Source: Peribacillus simplex (lineage in GTDB: Bacteria; Bacillota; Bacilli; Bacillales; DSM-1321). Taken from it: 64,000 bases of DNA. A model generated the notes under the pieces. That model saw only the letters and a list, made by a program, of their open reading frames with translations, made no database searches and was not told the DNA's origin. The first letter of the stretch is position 1. Every line of letters starts with the position of its first letter. The stretch spans positions 62,001-126,000 of the forward strand of contig NZ_FTMX01000010.1 of the NCBI RefSeq assembly GCF_900156045.1. Reading direction: 5' to 3'. This document shows, in pieces, positions 34,540 to 44,307 of this stretch. A program made the position numbers and the translations under genes.

Positions 34540-35508
34540 ATGAACAAAAAAGCAAAAGCAATAACATCAATCCTGCTTGGATTCACATTAGTTTTAACCG
34601 GTTACAGCGGAGCTAACGCCCAAGAAAATCATAGTAACCATTGGCAAAAACGTGTTATTAAAGAGACTAAAAAGGAACATAAGTTAACCAAAGGACAGGC
34701 AATGGCCTACATTCTTAGCAGCACAGATTGGCAAGGTACTAGAGTGTATGACAAACATCATAATGACTTAACAAAAGAGAATGCAAACTTTATTGGTCTT
34801 GCGAAATATGATATGAAAACAGGACATTATGAATTTTTTGATGCAAAGACTGGGAAAAGTCGTGACGATAAGGGAACATTCTTTATCACTAATGATGGAA
34901 AGAAGAGAATATTAATTTCGGAATCAATGAATTATCAAGCTGTTGTTGACATGACAAAACTAAATAAACATGTTTTTACTTATAAAAGAATGGGGAAAGA
35001 TGCCAAAGGCAACGATGTAGAGGTATTCGTTGAGCATGTTCCTTACAAAGAAAAAGAGCTTTCTTTTACTGATCCGGACAAGCAGTTGAACACTACTACC
35101 GGAGATATTGTTAAAGACGTTGATGGAGATAAAATTTTAGGCAGCACCCTTTGGCACGGAACAAAGGTATTAGACGAAGATGGCAATGATGTAACAAAGT
35201 ATAATACGATGTTTATAAGTCTGGCAAAATTTGATGACAAGACTAATAAATATGAATTTTTCAATGTTGAAACAGGAAAAAGTCGCGGTGATTATGGCTA
35301 CTTCGATATTGTACACGAAAATAAAATAAGAGCCCATGTTTCAATTGGAAATAATAAGTATGGTGCTGCTCTTGAACTTACCGAACTTAATAAAAATAAA
35401 TTTACGTATAAAAGAACGGGTAAAGACAAAGATGGCAAGGACATAACTGTATTCGTTGAACATGAATCTTATAAAGGCGATTTTAAACCGAAATTTAGTT
35501 TTAAGTAA
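34540..35508 (+). CDS. Secreted protein with two DUF4822 repeats
   Basis: A 322-aa exported protein. An N-terminal signal peptide (KKAKAITSILLGFTLVLTGYSGANA, likely cut by signal peptidase I at ANA-QE) is followed by two DUF4822 units of about 125 aa each. Both start with a W-x-GT-(R/K)-V-D motif (STDWQGTRVYD; STLWHGTKVLD) and carry YEFF, GKSR-D, and FTYKR-GKD-G blocks ending in VEH. The function of DUF4822 is unknown; single- and double-unit versions occur in Firmicutes. The ribosome site is GAGGAGA. It is a single-gene unit closed by a strong terminator. Confidence 0.88.
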   Translation: MNKKAKAITSILLGFTLVLTGYSGANAQENHSNHWQKRVIKETKKEHKLTKGQAMAYILSSTDWQGTRVYDKHHNDLTKENANFIGLAKYDMKTGHYEFFDAKTGKSRDDKGTFFITNDGKKRILISESMNYQAVVDMTKLNKHVFTYKRMGKDAKGNDVEVFVEHVPYKEKELSFTDPDKQLNTTTGDIVKDVDGDKILGSTLWHGTKVLDEDGNDVTKYNTMFISLAKFDDKTNKYEFFNVETGKSRGDYGYFDIVHENKIRAHVSIGNNKYGAALELTELNKNKFTYKRTGKDKDGKDITVFVEHESYKGDFKPKFSFK

Positions 35509-35526
35509 GATTGACTTGTCGTCAAG

Positions 35527-35555
35527 AAGGGAATGGATTTTTCCATTCCCTTTTT
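35527..35555 (+). terminator. Terminator of the DUF4822 gene
   Basis: Eleven-base stem AAGGGAATGGA/TCCATTCCCTT with a 4-base loop and five or more T residues. Confidence 0.9.
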
Positions 35556-35793
35556 GATTTTCATTAACAAGGAATGAAACAACAAGAGCTTCTTTTTCGA
35601 CATTAAAAGTGAGAAATCAAGTGAAATGATTGGATTAGTTCAGAAGATAGTGAGGTTTTTTTCTTAAACTTATTCATTAAAGTGCAAATTAACATGATTT
35701 AATGTGAGCTATTGAAGAGAATGGGTATTCTTGACATAAGAAAGATCCATTCTCTTCATATGTACACGGGATTAATATTTTTTGGTTGGTTTG

Positions 35794-37491
35794 TCAGACA
35801 TCCTTCTTTAAGATTCTAAAGATCTTTAAGGCTATTTGAATGCGGAGCAGTTCTTCCGAATGTTTCAAGTCAGTGTTTAATATTTCCTTAATTCTCTCAA
35901 TTCTATAGATAAGAGTGTTTCGATGAATAAACATTGCTTTGGAGGTTTCGGTTAAATTTAGATTATTAATAAAATAATTTTCTAACGTGGTCATATAACC
36001 TGTACCATGTATTTTATCATGATCATAGATATTCCCAAGGCATTTTTCAAAGAAATCTTCCAATGCAGCATCCTTGATATTTGAATCCAAAAGGTGGTAA
36101 ACAGAATAATCCTCAAAATGAGAGACTTCATTTTTTTCATTAACCTGCTGCATCAATCGAATCACTTCATTAGCCTCTGTAAAACTTTTATGCAGTGACT
36201 TTATTGTTCTATACTGTTTACCGATACCAATTAAAAAAGATGTTTCTTTAACCTTTCTAACAAGTGAATCATGTAATTCAGTTGCAAATAGCTTTGCTTC
36301 ACTTATAGAAACGGACGGCCTATCCTCATTTTTTCCAATCAAAATAATAATTCGATTATTTCTATGAAAGCACGTGAATTCTCCATTAGCCTTATACGAA
36401 GAGTCATAAATGATTTCCTCACATTTTTTTGCTGTGTTGTCCATTCTATATTTCCCAACGATTATGTCTTCATTTTTATTAACTTCTTTTGGTTCGATAT
36501 GAATGACAATGCTGTAATACATATAATTTGGATTTAATCCATGCAAATCACAAAGAGTTTGAAGGGTATCATTTGATGTGATTTTTCCAGAAATCAGATC
36601 ATCAAAGAAGTCATTTTTAATTCTCCATTTAACTTCTTCAATTTCCTTCGCTTTGACCATTTCCAGTGCCATTATGGTGGAAGCCTGCTCTAAAATAATG
36701 TAATCAAATTCATTCAGTTCACGGACTGTTTGCCAAACCACTATATAACCATATATATCTTTCGATACGACAATAGGTAGGATTCTGCTTTTTATTTCCA
36801 TTCCATCTATATGATGGATCCTTTTAATGGACCTCTTCATTTCACTTAAAGCTTGAGGAATGGATCCAATGAACTCCCTCTTAAAAACAGTCCTGTTTTT
36901 TATTAAATCAAGGCAGTATTCAAGAGGGAACTTGTTTTCCATATGTTCTGTGTAGTGTAATAATTTCCAATCCTTATCAACGATAATGATGGGATTATTA
37001 ATTGTTTCAGATAACATGGAAGAAATTTTTTCAATGCCTCCGCCTTCAAGTGTAATTCTAAAAAATAGATTATGCATGTCTAAGGTTTTTCTATTTAATA
37101 AATCGTATCTCCCTGATGCTTTTTCATTAATTATTGATATTACTTTTGATAGTGTGTAACTAAATGGCAGCTCTAACAGTGGCAAACCATATTTGTTTGC
37201 TTGATCAATCATATTCTGCGGAATTTTATCAAAGTATCGTTTCATTTTAATGACAAGTCCAGCACAGTTAATTTCTGAAATCTCCTTGATAATTCTGTTT
37301 TGGAGTTCTTCATTATCTTTATATATATAACCTGTTGATAGCAGTAGTTCATTTGGAGAAAGCCAGTCAAAGGCATCAGGATTTTCAATAATATTTACGA
37401 TGGAAATTTCTTTGTTTAGGCCATTTTCTCCAGCTACGATCTTTAGACCATCGATGGCCTTTATCTCCAATAAGTCTTTAACTGTTAGCAA
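35794..37491 (-). CDS. PucR-family transcriptional regulator
   Basis: A 565-aa PucR-type regulator. The N-terminal PucR domain (VKDLLEIKAIDGLKIVAG, then NELLLSTGYIY, residues 1-125) is followed by a GAF-like middle and the C-terminal helix-turn-helix of the family (LENYFINNLNLTETSKAMFIHRNTLIYRIERI). The start is TTG with AGGAG 9 bases upstream. It is transcribed away from the DUF2877-FdrA-DUF1116-carbamate kinase operon and most likely controls it in response to purine breakdown products, as PucR does for the B. subtilis allantoin genes. The DNA-binding site is unknown here; a half-site TTGTGCAT occurs in the intergenic region and again at 45867. Confidence 0.88.
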   Translation of the reverse strand: MLTVKDLLEIKAIDGLKIVAGENGLNKEISIVNIIENPDAFDWLSPNELLLSTGYIYKDNEELQNRIIKEISEINCAGLVIKMKRYFDKIPQNMIDQANKYGLPLLELPFSYTLSKVISIINEKASGRYDLLNRKTLDMHNLFFRITLEGGGIEKISSMLSETINNPIIIVDKDWKLLHYTEHMENKFPLEYCLDLIKNRTVFKREFIGSIPQALSEMKRSIKRIHHIDGMEIKSRILPIVVSKDIYGYIVVWQTVRELNEFDYIILEQASTIMALEMVKAKEIEEVKWRIKNDFFDDLISGKITSNDTLQTLCDLHGLNPNYMYYSIVIHIEPKEVNKNEDIIVGKYRMDNTAKKCEEIIYDSSYKANGEFTCFHRNNRIIILIGKNEDRPSVSISEAKLFATELHDSLVRKVKETSFLIGIGKQYRTIKSLHKSFTEANEVIRLMQQVNEKNEVSHFEDYSVYHLLDSNIKDAALEDFFEKCLGNIYDHDKIHGTGYMTTLENYFINNLNLTETSKAMFIHRNTLIYRIERIKEILNTDLKHSEELLRIQIALKIFRILKKDV

Positions 37492-37846
37492 TCCTTTTCA
37501 CTCCTAGACATAATTTAAACACAATTATTCGTATAAGATGCACAAATGATATGATAGCTTTTTAGTTTGATTAAACGATGCCCCTTTTATGCATTACAAC
37601 TAAAATGAACATGCAAGGATTGTTATTTCTAAAGGAAGTGAAAATTTTACTTGTATGAGTAACCAATGGAAGTGCGGTGATAATAAGGTCTTCATAACTT
37701 TAAGAAGCAAAATTAGATTGGTTGCTATTTTAGTCTTATTATACAAAAAATGCTTTACTATACCCATTATTATTGTATTAACTTCATGCAATAAATCAAT
37801 CTAATGAAATATTTCCAGATCTTTTTAAGCATCAGGGGTGACTCTT
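37492..37846. promoter_or_regulatory. Divergent promoter region between pucR and the carbamoyltransferase operon
   Basis: About 355 AT-rich bases without a gene. The sequence TTGTGCAT (minus strand, about 37538-37545) recurs upstream of the M20 hydrolase gene. No clear -35/-10 pair could be fixed. Confidence 0.4.
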
Positions 37847-38749
37847 GTGGAATTTGCAATATCGGGAGATTATCATTTCATTCAGCGAATTAAACATGCG
37901 AAGCTAAGTGGCTATGTTCATAGTACATTTAAAAGGACATTCAATATTCAATGTGTAGAGAATGGAGAATTATATACCATTGCATGCAGGGAAATGGATA
38001 ATGGACCCAATACACTTATTATAGATGTGATTAGTTTTGAAAGAATGGATATAAAAGTGAATGATATCGTTCATGTTGAAAATGGAATTTTATCGGTTAA
38101 AGACAAAATAGTTATAACCATTGATAAAGCTGAAATTTGGGAATGTGTATTACCGCTATATCCTAGAGAGACGGACAATTTAAAAGTAAATTTAGCGAAA
38201 ATGAAGCATTACATAGACATTTTTGGCAAGGGCGGAGGAATTAAAAAAAATGAAATTTCCAAAGGCCCATATGAAGATGAAATATATAAAATTCTTAATG
38301 AACGAACGAACTTGCTTTTAAATGAGCTGAATAATAAAGAAATGTCCAATCCAATACAACATGCAGTTTCACTAATAGGTCTTGGACCAGGGTTAACTCC
38401 ATCTGGTGATGATTTTCTTGTTGGATTATTTACTATTTTAAATATCAGAAATAGTCCTTGCTTTTCCCATCAATCATTTTGTGAAGACGTGGTAAAAATG
38501 GCGAAAACCTTAACGAATGATATAAGCTATATGGCTCTGAAAAAAGCATCCATTGGAAACGTAAGAGAGTCTATCATTTATTTAGTAGAGTCTTTGTTAA
38601 ATAGAAAAGAAGAGGATTTGCTTTTTTCTCTAAATGAAGTATTAAAAATCGGCTCCTCATCAGGTACAGATTTAGCTCTAGGAATTGTCTCAGGATTGGA
38701 AGCCAATTTAAATCAGGAGGTAAATTATGCGAATAAAGACTTTGATTAA
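37847..38749 (+). CDS. allH: DUF2877 protein, oxamate carbamoyltransferase subunit AllH-like
   Basis: A 300-aa DUF2877 protein, the equivalent of E. coli AllH (YlbF). The family signature GLGPGLTPSGDDFLVGL is at nt about 38379-38429, and the N-terminal KHAKLSGYVHSTF block is present. With FdrA (AllF) and DUF1116 (AllG) it forms oxamate carbamoyltransferase in E. coli, which phosphorolyses oxalurate to oxamate and carbamoyl phosphate. The start is the second GTG (37847), which has AGGGGTG about 7 bases upstream; the first GTG lies within that site. It overlaps the fdrA gene by 23 bases. Assignment of this precise reaction here is by gene set and order, not by residue-level evidence. Confidence 0.78.
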   Translation: MEFAISGDYHFIQRIKHAKLSGYVHSTFKRTFNIQCVENGELYTIACREMDNGPNTLIIDVISFERMDIKVNDIVHVENGILSVKDKIVITIDKAEIWECVLPLYPRETDNLKVNLAKMKHYIDIFGKGGGIKKNEISKGPYEDEIYKILNERTNLLLNELNNKEMSNPIQHAVSLIGLGPGLTPSGDDFLVGLFTILNIRNSPCFSHQSFCEDVVKMAKTLTNDISYMALKKASIGNVRESIIYLVESLLNRKEEDLLFSLNEVLKIGSSSGTDLALGIVSGLEANLNQEVNYANKDFD

Positions 38750-40271
38750 GCCAAACACATATTTCGATTCCGTTTCTTTAATGTCTCTATCAACAAAAGC
38801 GAATCAAGTTGAAGGTGTAGAGCAGGCCGTTATCGCAATGGGGACTGAAATGAATAAAGAAGTCATGAGAAACGTTGGTTTAATGACCTCGGAAGTGGAA
38901 GAGGCAAAAACAAGTGATTTGATTATCGTTGTGAAAGCGACAACTGATGAAGCGTGCGAAAACGCTTTCGCAAATATTGAAGATTTATTTACGAAAAAGA
39001 ATTCTTCAAAAGGGAAGAGCGAGGTTATCTATTCGACGATTCCTTCCGCTACAAAGAATATTCCGGAATCAAATCTAGCGGTCATTGCAGTAAATGGAGC
39101 CTATGCACCTAGAGAAGCGAGAAAAGCTCTAGAAAATAATCTCCATGTCATGCTATTTAGCGACAATGTAAGCATTGAAGATGAAATTGAATTAAAGAAA
39201 TTGGCTCATGAAAAAGGCTTGTTAATGATGGGTCCTGATTGTGGAACAGCCATTATTGGCAATGTTGCGTTATGCTTTGCCAATGCAGTGAGAAAAGGTA
39301 ACATCGGAATCGTTGGAGCATCAGGAACTGGAAGCCAAGAAGTCAGTGTCCGCATTCATGAATTCGGAGGTGGAATTTCGCAGCTGATCGGAATAGGCGG
39401 CAGAGATCTTAGTGAAGAAGTTGGCGGAATCATGATGCAAGATGGCATCATGGCACTCGAAGAAGATGAAGCTACAAAGGTTATCGTGCTAGTTTCCAAA
39501 CCACCGGCCTCGACTGTAGAAGAGAAAGTGCTTGCTCAAATTAAACAATGTAAAAAACCTGTTGTTGTTTGGTTTGTTGGTGGGGATGAAGAAAAAGTAT
39601 TAGAAGCTGGCGGCCATTTTGCAAAAATGTCAAAAGAGGCTGCTCTAAAGGCAGTGCTATTAGCTGGTGCTGATGAAAGCAAGTTAAATAAACGTGCATT
39701 AAATATCCCGTTAATTGAAGAAGTCCGTACAAAATTAAAGCCTGAACAAAAATATATTCGCGGATTATTTAGTGGCGGTACACTTTGTGATGAAGCAATG
39801 CATGCAGCATTGGATAAATTCGAAAAAGTTTACAGCAATATTCAAAGAGATCCTGAATATCGCTTAAAAGATAGAAATGTCAGCCAAGAGCATACATTTA
39901 TTGATTTCGGTGATGATGAATTTACACAAGGTAAACCACACCCAATGATTGATCCGTCTACCCGAATTGCTAGATTTATAAAAGAGGCAAAGGATCCGTC
40001 GGTTGGTGTCATCGTAATGGATTTTGTTTTAGGATATGGAGCTCATGAGGATCCGGTAGGTGCAATGCTTCCTGCCATCATTGAAGCTAAGCAATTGGCT
40101 GAAGAAGAAGGAAGGCATTTAGAAATTATCGGATATGTCCTTGGAACAGAATTAGATAGCCAAGATATCGATGATCAAGTGAATAAATTAATAGCTGCAG
40201 GTGTAACACATGCCAGCAGCAGTCAAAATGCTGGTCTTTTGGCTAGAGAGTTTGTAGTGAAAGGGGAATAG
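38727..40271 (+). CDS. fdrA: FdrA-family protein, AllF-like subunit
   Basis: A 514-aa FdrA/AllF protein. Its fold is related to the alpha subunit of succinyl-CoA synthetase: a nucleotide/CoA-like loop GIVGASGTGSQEV (nt about 39307-39345), the IGIGGRDLSEEVGG block, and the GKPHPMIDP block that holds the phosphate-site histidine (nt about 39931-39957). A GGAGG ribosome site within the end of allH directs its start. It lacks the C-terminal segment found in the second FdrA at 60608; the corresponding piece is at the N-terminus of the downstream DUF1116 protein. The annotation as oxamate carbamoyltransferase subunit comes from E. coli; the B. subtilis lineage mostly lacks this set. Confidence 0.85.
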   Translation: MRIKTLIKPNTYFDSVSLMSLSTKANQVEGVEQAVIAMGTEMNKEVMRNVGLMTSEVEEAKTSDLIIVVKATTDEACENAFANIEDLFTKKNSSKGKSEVIYSTIPSATKNIPESNLAVIAVNGAYAPREARKALENNLHVMLFSDNVSIEDEIELKKLAHEKGLLMMGPDCGTAIIGNVALCFANAVRKGNIGIVGASGTGSQEVSVRIHEFGGGISQLIGIGGRDLSEEVGGIMMQDGIMALEEDEATKVIVLVSKPPASTVEEKVLAQIKQCKKPVVVWFVGGDEEKVLEAGGHFAKMSKEAALKAVLLAGADESKLNKRALNIPLIEEVRTKLKPEQKYIRGLFSGGTLCDEAMHAALDKFEKVYSNIQRDPEYRLKDRNVSQEHTFIDFGDDEFTQGKPHPMIDPSTRIARFIKEAKDPSVGVIVMDFVLGYGAHEDPVGAMLPAIIEAKQLAEEEGRHLEIIGYVLGTELDSQDIDDQVNKLIAAGVTHASSSQNAGLLAREFVVKGE

Positions 40272-40273
40272 TC

Positions 40274-41701
40274 ATGAGTAAAATCAATGAACTTTTTAAT
40301 AGTAAACTTAATGTCATTAACGTAGGAATTGAGTCTTTTAAAGATGATATGTTAAAGCAAAATGCAAATGTAACTCATTTAGAGTGGGTTCCTCCTGGCG
40401 GGGGGAAATCGGAAATAATTGCTGCGCTAGATAAATTGGAAGATCCTGTAATGACAGAAAAAATTGAAGCGGCAAACAAGGAAGCGGTAGAAAGAATCAT
40501 TCAATCACAACCTGTATTAATTGGCTTTGATCAAGCAATTAACGTTGTTCCAGGTATGACAAAAAAAACGATACTTCACGCGGGACCGCCTATCACTTGG
40601 GGAAAAATGAATGGTCCGATGAAGGGAGCGGTTACAGGGGCACTCGTATTTGAAGGGTTAGCTAAGGACTTGGAGGAAGCAGCCGAACTTGCTGCATCTG
40701 GAGAAATTATTTTCTCACCATGTCACGAGCACAACTGTGTAGGTTCAATGGCAGGGGTCACTTCGGCTTCAATGTTCATGCACATTGTAGAGAACAAGAC
40801 ATATGGAAACATTGCATATACAAATTTAAGTGAGCAGCTTTCAAAAATCTTAAGGATGGGTGCAAATGATCAAAGCGTTATTGATCGATTGATTTGGATG
40901 CGCGATGTATTAGGTCCTATGTTAAGAGATGCAATGAAGCTTAATCCAAATGGAATTGATTTACGTTTAATGCTCGCACAAGCTCTTCATATGGGAGATG
41001 AGTGTCATAATCGGAACGTCGCGGGAACAACTCTTTTAATTCAAGCAATAACTCCGTATATTTTACAAACAGATTTCACCACAGAGCAGAAGAAAAAGGT
41101 ATTTGAATTTGTAGCTAGCAGTGACTATTTCTCTGGTCCAACTTGGATGGCCCTTGCAAAATGTGCACTTGATGCTGCACACGGTATTAAAAACAGTACG
41201 ATCGTGACAACTATGGCCCGTAATGGAGTAGAATTTGGCATCCGTATAAGCGGCATAGGTGGGAACACATGGTTTACTGGGCCAGCACAAAAAGTAGTGG
41301 GACCTATGTTTGCAGGTTACAAACCAGAAGATTCTGGACTTGATATTGGAGATAGTGCGATTACTGAGACATATGGGATTGGCGGTTTTGCAATGGCAAC
41401 AGCTCCGGCAATTATTGCACTTGTAGGAGGAACTATAGACGAAGCAATCAGCTACTCCACTAAAATGAAAGAAATCACAACAGCAGAGAATCCAAATGTA
41501 ACAATTCCCTTGCTTGATTTCATGGGAATCCCAACAGGAATTGATGTTCGAAAAGTAATTCAAACAGGCACTATGCCAATTATCAATACGGCGATTGCAC
41601 ATAAAGAAGCTGGAATTGGAATGATTGGTGCGGGTATTACTCATCCGCCAGTTGAAGCATTTGAAAAAGCACTTCTTGCGCTTAGCGAAAGCATTCAGTA
41701 A
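40274..41701 (+). CDS. allG: DUF1116 protein, AllG-like subunit
   Basis: A 475-aa DUF1116 protein (AllG/YlbE type), the largest subunit of the putative carbamoyltransferase. Conserved blocks include HAGPPITWGKMNGPM, CHEHNCVGSMAGVTS with several His/Cys, MGDECHNRN, the RNGVEFGIRISGIGG block, and GAGITHPP at the end. The first 55 residues (LNVINVGIESFKDDM, then EWVPPGGGKSEI) match the C-terminal end of the second FdrA instead of the second DUF1116, so the subunit border is moved. It starts 2 bases after the fdrA stop. No metal or active site has been proven for this family that I can cite. Confidence 0.85.
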   Translation: MSKINELFNSKLNVINVGIESFKDDMLKQNANVTHLEWVPPGGGKSEIIAALDKLEDPVMTEKIEAANKEAVERIIQSQPVLIGFDQAINVVPGMTKKTILHAGPPITWGKMNGPMKGAVTGALVFEGLAKDLEEAAELAASGEIIFSPCHEHNCVGSMAGVTSASMFMHIVENKTYGNIAYTNLSEQLSKILRMGANDQSVIDRLIWMRDVLGPMLRDAMKLNPNGIDLRLMLAQALHMGDECHNRNVAGTTLLIQAITPYILQTDFTTEQKKKVFEFVASSDYFSGPTWMALAKCALDAAHGIKNSTIVTTMARNGVEFGIRISGIGGNTWFTGPAQKVVGPMFAGYKPEDSGLDIGDSAITETYGIGGFAMATAPAIIALVGGTIDEAISYSTKMKEITTAENPNVTIPLLDFMGIPTGIDVRKVIQTGTMPIINTAIAHKEAGIGMIGAGITHPPVEAFEKALLALSESIQ

Positions 41702-41945
41702 AGCGATCCAAATGACCCATATAGCTGTTGCTGGTACGGTCAGGACGAGCATAAAAATCCATAATTCACATTATTACTCATTTTTAGGTGCACTGTAATA
41801 AACCAAAAGAAGAAAAGCTTCCTAAAATCAAAGAAAAGTAAATTCGAAATTGAAGGGTATATTTCTGTGAAAATTGTTTCTTCGCAGGATAAGTGGGCTA
41901 AGAGTTTTTTGAAAAAAATGACATCGTGTAAAGGAGAGTACCATT
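41702..41945. other. Intergenic region inside the operon
   Basis: About 245 bases without a gene; no terminator was found, so the ankyrin-TPR gene may still be cotranscribed. A long antisense frame over 41063-41752 is a shadow of the DUF1116 gene. Confidence 0.45.
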
Positions 41946-43136
41946 ATGGATGATCAATCCTTAAATATGAAACTTATTTATGCGAGTGAACGAGGAGATA
42001 TTGAAGAAATTGAACAGCTATTAACTAACGGCGCCAGCGTAGATTATAAAGATAGAGATGGCCGTACGGCTTTAATGGCAGCGACACAAAAAAATCAAAT
42101 TGAAACAGTAAAATTGTTGCTTGAAGCTGATAGTGACGTAAACACGAGGGATATTACCCAATTAACTCCATTTATTTGCTCTGGAGCAAACGGGTTTAAT
42201 GAAATAATAAACATGATGCTGAGGTATGGTGCGGACATAAATATAGTAAATCGATTTGGCGGCACAGCATTATTACCATCTAGCGAAAAAGGATACTTAA
42301 AAACTGTCCAAATTTGTTTAGATGCTGGGGTTCCTGTAAATCATGTTAACAATTTAGGGTGGTCAGCCCTTCTCGAGGCAGTTATTTTGGGGAATGGAGG
42401 AAGATTATACTCTATCATCATAGAAATACTTGTTGATGCTGGTGCAGATGTTCATTTGGCTGATCGAGTTGGTAAGTCATCCGTTCAGCATGCTAAAGAA
42501 TTAAATCAGCAAAAGGTTTTAAAAATCCTAAAAAAAGAATATCAAGAGAACAATGCACATATCAAAACAGCAAAAGCACTTTATAAAGGAAATCATTATG
42601 AACAGGCAATTACCGTGATCAATCAAGGCCTTGCCATCGACAATAATAATCTTGATCTATATTTCATTAAAGGACTTTGTTTGCAGGAATTAAAAAGGTA
42701 TGAGGATGCACTTGGAGAATACAAAAAGGCATTGGCACTTGATCCGAATGACCTTGACTTTTATTTCTACACTGCTAATTGCTTAAGGCTGATGAAGAAA
42801 CCTGAGGAAGCTCTTGCTGAATATGAAAAGGCTTGTGAGTTGGATCATAGAGAGACGTTCTACCGTTACCATAAATCAAATTACCTGAGAGAACTTGGCA
42901 GGCATGAAGAGGCTGTTATTGAAATGGATAAGCTTTTAACGCTTCAGCCGCATCGATACGATTTTTCATTTCATAAAGCAAACAGCTTAAGATCATTAGG
43001 TAAACATGAAGAAGCGATTAAAGCTATTGAGAATGCAATCGTAAAGGACCCGAACAATCCTTTATATCAATTGCATAAAAATCAATCTCTTAAATTACTT
43101 AAAAAAAACGCAAACAAATATAAGGCAGGGGAATAA
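41946..43136 (+). CDS. Ankyrin-TPR repeat protein
   Basis: A 396-aa protein with about five ankyrin units (residues 1-190; units such as DGRTALMAATQKNQIETVKLLLEA and NLGWSALLEAV) followed by about five TPR units (residues 205-385; for example NHYEQAITVINQGLAID and KRYEDALGEYKKALALDPND). There is no signal peptide or enzyme domain, so it acts as a scaffold or adaptor in the cytoplasm. It sits between DUF1116 and carbamate kinase, 4 bases before the latter, in an operon that otherwise holds only carbamoyl-transfer genes, so it may bind them; this is inference. The ribosome site is AAAGGAGAG. Confidence 0.9.
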   Translation: MDDQSLNMKLIYASERGDIEEIEQLLTNGASVDYKDRDGRTALMAATQKNQIETVKLLLEADSDVNTRDITQLTPFICSGANGFNEIINMMLRYGADINIVNRFGGTALLPSSEKGYLKTVQICLDAGVPVNHVNNLGWSALLEAVILGNGGRLYSIIIEILVDAGADVHLADRVGKSSVQHAKELNQQKVLKILKKEYQENNAHIKTAKALYKGNHYEQAITVINQGLAIDNNNLDLYFIKGLCLQELKRYEDALGEYKKALALDPNDLDFYFYTANCLRLMKKPEEALAEYEKACELDHRETFYRYHKSNYLRELGRHEEAVIEMDKLLTLQPHRYDFSFHKANSLRSLGKHEEAIKAIENAIVKDPNNPLYQLHKNQSLKLLKKNANKYKAGE

Positions 43137-43140
43137 GATA

Positions 43141-44121
43141 GTGGAGAAACTAGTCATAGTTGCTATCGGAGGAAACTCATTGGTAAGAGATAATGGACGT
43201 GACACGATTCAAGATCAATTTGAATCTGTGTGCGAAACTGCAGTAAATATTGCAGATATGGTTCAAGAGGGCTACAACGTTGCCGTGACACATGGAAACG
43301 GACCACAGGTAGGGTTTGGACTAAGAAGATCTGAAATTGCGGGTAAAGTAGCGGGGATGGCGCCAGTGCCGCTTGTAAATTGTGTAGCTGATACACAAGG
43401 CGGTATTGGATATCAAATTCATCAGGCTTTGATGAATGAATTTGCGAAAAGGGGCATAAACAAAAAAGTGGCAACCTTGATTACACAGGTGGAGGTCAGC
43501 ATTGATGATCCAAATTTTAAGAATCCGATAAAACCTGTAGGGTCTTTCTTTACAAAAGAGCAAGCTGAAGAAATGAAAAATGAACATCCAGATTGGATTT
43601 TTGTTGAAGACTCTCAAAGAGGATATCGTAGAGTTGTTCCTTCCCCTAAACCAATTGATATTGTTGAAAAAGAGGCCATTAAGTCATTGATTGAAGATGG
43701 CTATGTAGTTATCGCTGTGGGTGGCGGAGGAATACCGGTATTTAAAACTGGAAATAACACATACGAAGGTATAGACGCAGTTATTGATAAGGATTTTGCT
43801 ACTAGTCTACTAGCTGAACAGATAAATGCAGAGACATTGATCATTACGACGGGTGTTTCAAAAGTTTTCATCAACTTTGGTAAGCCTGATCAGCAGGCAC
43901 TTGAGAATATTACCGTTGAGGAAACAAAACAATATGTCCTTGAAAATCATTTCCCTCCTGGAAGTATGCTACCAAAAATTGAGGCAAGTCTTAACTTTTT
44001 AGAAAATAATGGTACTAGAGTTATTATAACAAACCCAGAAAGCTTGAAAGATGCCATCAAAGAAAAAGCAGGAACCCATATTATAAAGATTGATAGTACC
44101 TGCAACACCGTAAACATGTAA
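43141..44121 (+). CDS. arcC: Carbamate kinase
   Basis: A 326-aa carbamate kinase that turns carbamoyl phosphate and ADP into ATP, ammonia and CO2. The amino acid kinase motifs are clear: VAIGGNSLVRD at the N-terminus, THGNGPQVG (residues about 50-58), VAVGGGGIPV, and the DKDFATSLLAEQI block. Start GTG with GCAGGGG upstream, 4 bases after the ankyrin-TPR stop. Its place right after FdrA/DUF1116/DUF2877 mirrors allK after the allFGH genes of E. coli, so it is likely the second step of the same pathway rather than arginine fermentation; no arginine deiminase or ornithine carbamoyltransferase genes are present. Confidence 0.93.
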   Translation: MEKLVIVAIGGNSLVRDNGRDTIQDQFESVCETAVNIADMVQEGYNVAVTHGNGPQVGFGLRRSEIAGKVAGMAPVPLVNCVADTQGGIGYQIHQALMNEFAKRGINKKVATLITQVEVSIDDPNFKNPIKPVGSFFTKEQAEEMKNEHPDWIFVEDSQRGYRRVVPSPKPIDIVEKEAIKSLIEDGYVVIAVGGGGIPVFKTGNNTYEGIDAVIDKDFATSLLAEQINAETLIITTGVSKVFINFGKPDQQALENITVEETKQYVLENHFPPGSMLPKIEASLNFLENNGTRVIITNPESLKDAIKEKAGTHIIKIDSTCNTVNM

Positions 44122-44307
44122 TAAAGAAAATGAAAGCGCGTTTAATAAATAATCAAGGTTGAGGATTGAGATAAGGGTGATAATTTATGGTGGCGTTTCC
44201 ATAAGGTAAAAAGAAAAAAATCTTTTGTCATATATATAAAATGATAACCGGTACTATATCGATAGTGCCGGATTTTGACATTTCACAGATAAAGAAATTA
44301 CTGAATA
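44122..44307. other. Short gap with a weak cre-like sequence
   Basis: A cre-like sequence ATGAAAGCGCGTTTA lies at about 44129-44143 (two mismatches from the CcpA consensus WTGNAARCGNWWWCA). It is weak; no gene is seen. Confidence 0.35.

Noticed and set aside
38950..38970. cre-like palindrome inside fdrA (GAAAACGCTTTC core)
   Set aside because: It matches the CcpA core but lies in coding sequence and lacks the outer TG/CA bases; probably chance.
41063..41752. Long minus-strand frame of 229 codons
   Set aside because: It lies antisense to the DUF1116 gene, is rich in Cys/Ser/Trp in an unnatural way, and has no ribosome site; it is a shadow.
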